From an uncultured Alphaproteobacteria bacterium (lineage in GTDB: Bacteria > Pseudomonadota > Alphaproteobacteria > Micropepsales > Micropepsaceae): DNA of 8,491 bases. Shown here in pieces: positions 7,386 to 8,491 of the stretch. Below the pieces are notes generated by a model. That model was not told where the DNA came from and searched no databases. It saw only the letters and a list, made by a program, of their open reading frames with translations. A program made the position numbers and the translations under genes. The DNA lies in NCBI GenBank assembly GCA_937942205.1, contig CALDFO010000246.1, positions 1 through 8,491 of the forward strand, given 5' to 3'. Position 1 is the first letter of the stretch. Every line of letters begins with the position of its first letter.

Positions 7386-7393
7386 TCCGTGGA

Positions 7394-7427
7394 GAGACCC
7401 CCGGCGCGCCTGCGCGCCGGGGGTCTC
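7394..7427. terminator. 15-bp perfect hairpin between convergent genes, probable bidirectional terminator
   Basis: Bases 7394-7408 (starting GAGACCCCC) pair without mismatch with 7413-7427 around the loop CCTG. It sits 8 bp after the receptor stop and 24 bp from the regulator stop on the other strand, the expected spot for a shared terminator. Neither side carries a T-run (CATGCATA follows on the + strand; CTCCACGG on the - strand), so it may act as a 3'-end stabiliser or Rho-assisted stop rather than a classical intrinsic terminator. Confidence 0.65.
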
Positions 7428-7451
7428 ATGCATATCCGTCGCCGATTGCGG

Positions 7452-8147
7452 TCACAGGCCCCGGCGGCGGGCTTCCAATGTCGCCTGGGCGCGGTTGGAA
7501 ATGCTGAGTTTGGAATAGATGGTCCGCACATAGGTCGAGACCGTCTGTGGCGACAGGCCCAGCCGTTGCGCGGCTTCCGCCACGGTGAAGCCCTTGCCCA
7601 GCAGCGACAGCACATCGGTCTCGCGCGGCGAAAGCGGCTGCTGATGCCGCAGCGACGAGGCCGGGACCGTCTGTTCCGCCGTCTCGCGGAAATGCGCCAG
7701 GATGCGGTGCGCGATTGAGGGCGACATGGCGGGCTCGCCATTCGCCGCCCGCCGCAGATATCCCTGCAGCACCTCGGCTTCGTCACCCTTGAGCAGATAG
7801 CCCTTGGCCCCGGCGGCGATGGCTTCCATCAGATGGGCGTCATCGTCATACATGGTGGCGACCAGCGGCAGCGTGTCGGGCCAGCAGGCCGTGATCTCGC
7901 GCAACAGTTCGATGCCCGATCCGTCCGGCAGGTTGATGTCGATCACCGCCAGCCATGGCGGCGGACGGTTCTCCCGGTCCCGGAAGGCCGCCAGTCGGCC
8001 GAAGGCATCCGAAAGCGTGCCGCAGGCGGCGATTTCGCAATCCGGGAACGCCTTGAGCAGTATCCCGGCAAGCCATTGCCGTGTCCTGGCCTGGTCCTCC
8101 ACCAGCAGGATCGTGCGCGGGCGTGCCGTGTCCGGTGTGGCCGTCAT
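7452..8147 (-). CDS. Two-component response regulator, NarL/FixJ type (REC + LuxR HTH)
   Basis: This is a 231-residue DNA-binding response regulator. The receiver domain (about 11-130) has the acidic pair Glu17/Asp18 in LLVEDQ, phospho-acceptor Asp70 in AVIDINLPDGSG, Thr98 in VATMYDDD and Lys120 in GYLLKG, so it should be phosphorylatable. The LuxR-type helix-turn-helix spans about 170-231 (LSPRETDVLSLLGKGF, EAAQRLGLSPQTVSTYV, IYSKLSISNRAQA). Before the phospho-acceptor strand there is a small extra polar/Pro-rich segment, FRDRENRPPPW (residues 55-65). The ATG at 8147 is chosen because it forms an ATGA overlap with the stop of the upstream histidine kinase and gives a normal N-terminus. No strong Shine-Dalgarno is visible, so translation is probably coupled. 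The gene is convergent with the receptor. Its targets and signal cannot be read from the sequence. Confidence 0.93.
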   Translation of the reverse strand: MTATPDTARPRTILLVEDQARTRQWLAGILLKAFPDCEIAACGTLSDAFGRLAAFRDRENRPPPWLAVIDINLPDGSGIELLREITACWPDTLPLVATMYDDDAHLMEAIAAGAKGYLLKGDEAEVLQGYLRRAANGEPAMSPSIAHRILAHFRETAEQTVPASSLRHQQPLSPRETDVLSLLGKGFTVAEAAQRLGLSPQTVSTYVRTIYSKLSISNRAQATLEARRRGL

Positions 8148-8442
8148 GATCCGACAATGACGGGTTGCGGGTTTTCGATCACCCCCTGTTCCGGGGCATC
8201 GGCTGCGGCTTCCAGCGGAAACCAGAAGTGGGCCTCGGCGCTGCCCGGCCGGAATGTCATGGCGAATTCGCCGCCCAGTGTCTGCATCCGCGCCGTCAGG
8301 TTGCGGATGCCGTTGCCCTGGCGGCCGCCGTTCGTCCGGGCCTGGCAGCCCTGTCCGTCGTCGCGGATGGCGGCGCAAATCCGGCCCTGCGCGCAGGCGA
8401 TGCGGACCGTCACACGGCTGGCCTGCGCATGATGCATCACAT
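8144..8442 (-). CDS. Sensor histidine kinase, C-terminal ATPase fragment (cut off by contig end/adapter)
   Basis: About 99 residues remain of a kinase that would phosphorylate the adjacent regulator. They begin in the N-box (VMHHAQASRVTVRI), continue through the G1 box (IRDDGQGC) and the G2 box (GNGIRNLTARMQTLGG), and end in a short tail after FWFPLE. This pattern is typical of the HisKA_3/NarX-type HATPase domain. The usual Phe after DDGxG is Cys here. The sensor, dimerisation and phospho-His parts lie beyond the contig. The frame continues into the adapter for another dozen codons, which are artefact. The stop overlaps the regulator start by four bases, showing a co-translated pair. Confidence 0.87.
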
Positions 8443-8491
8443 AGATCGGAAGAGCACACGTCTGAACTCCAGTCACTAGCTTATCTCGTAT
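8443..8491 (+). other. Illumina TruSeq adapter contamination with index TAGCTT
   Basis: From 8443 the sequence reads AGATCGGAAGAGC, then the rest of the standard TruSeq indexed adapter through CCAGTCAC (ending 8476). The six-base index TAGCTT (8477-8482) and ATCTCGTAT (8483-8491) follow, which is the start of the adapter's constant tail. This is library sequence, not genome. Translations of it produce the well-known spurious peptides TGVQTCALPI and RKSTRLNSSH seen at contig ends in public databases. The first A may be the A-tail, so the true junction is 8442/8443 or one base later. Confidence 0.98.

Noticed and set aside
4737..7433. 898-codon open frame on the - strand opposite the receptor gene
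   Set aside because: It is an antisense shadow of a GC-rich gene: the product is low-complexity Arg/Gly/Ala/His-rich with no recognisable domain. The + strand frame has a signal peptide, plug motifs and a C-terminal Phe.
8165..8479. + strand open frame ending in RKSTRLNSSH
   Set aside because: The C-terminus is translated adapter and the rest is antisense to the kinase fragment.

Overview
The window is GC-rich chromosomal DNA from a Gram-negative bacterium. The large outer-membrane TonB-dependent receptor, the GC-biased third codon positions with frequent TAT/CAT/GAT, and the gene styles fit an alphaproteobacterium (sphingomonad, caulobacterial or Rhizomicrobium-like), but the lineage is an inference and no rRNA or tRNA is present to fix it. 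The right end is not biological: the last ~49 bases are an Illumina TruSeq adapter with its index, so the genomic sequence ends at about 8442.

Left block (3-4591, + strand) is a tight four-gene run: the C-terminal part of cysJ (NADPH-sulfite reductase flavoprotein), cysI (sulfite reductase hemoprotein), a 1-Cys peroxiredoxin of the Prx6/LsfA type, and metB (cystathionine gamma-synthase). The genes overlap by 11 bp or are 21-25 bp apart, so they are probably one transcript. CysJI reduces sulfite to sulfide. Once sulfide is built into cysteine by genes elsewhere, MetB passes the sulfur on towards methionine. LsfA-type peroxiredoxins are known in Pseudomonas as sulfate-starvation-induced proteins, which makes the third gene fit a sulfur-limitation operon.

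Middle block: a 223-bp gap (4592-4814) carries a TTGACT box, a 7-7-7 inverted repeat, a second hairpin and a terminator-like GC hairpin with a GCAA loop just before the Shine-Dalgarno of an 856-residue TonB-dependent receptor (4815-7385). The receptor has a signal peptide, a TonB-box-like segment, a plug, a barrel and a C-terminal Phe. Its substrate cannot be read from sequence; its place behind a sulfur operon suggests an organosulfur or other sulfur-related ligand, as a hypothesis only.

Right block: a 15-bp perfect hairpin (7394-7427) separates the receptor from a convergent two-component pair on the - strand: a NarL/LuxR-type response regulator (7452-8147) whose start codon overlaps the stop of a sensor histidine kinase. 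Only the ATPase-domain tail of the kinase remains before the adapter. Whether this pair regulates the receptor or the sulfur operon is unknown. I found no mobile element, CRISPR array or RNA gene. The closest thing to an undescribed system is the sulfur operon plus structured leader plus receptor.
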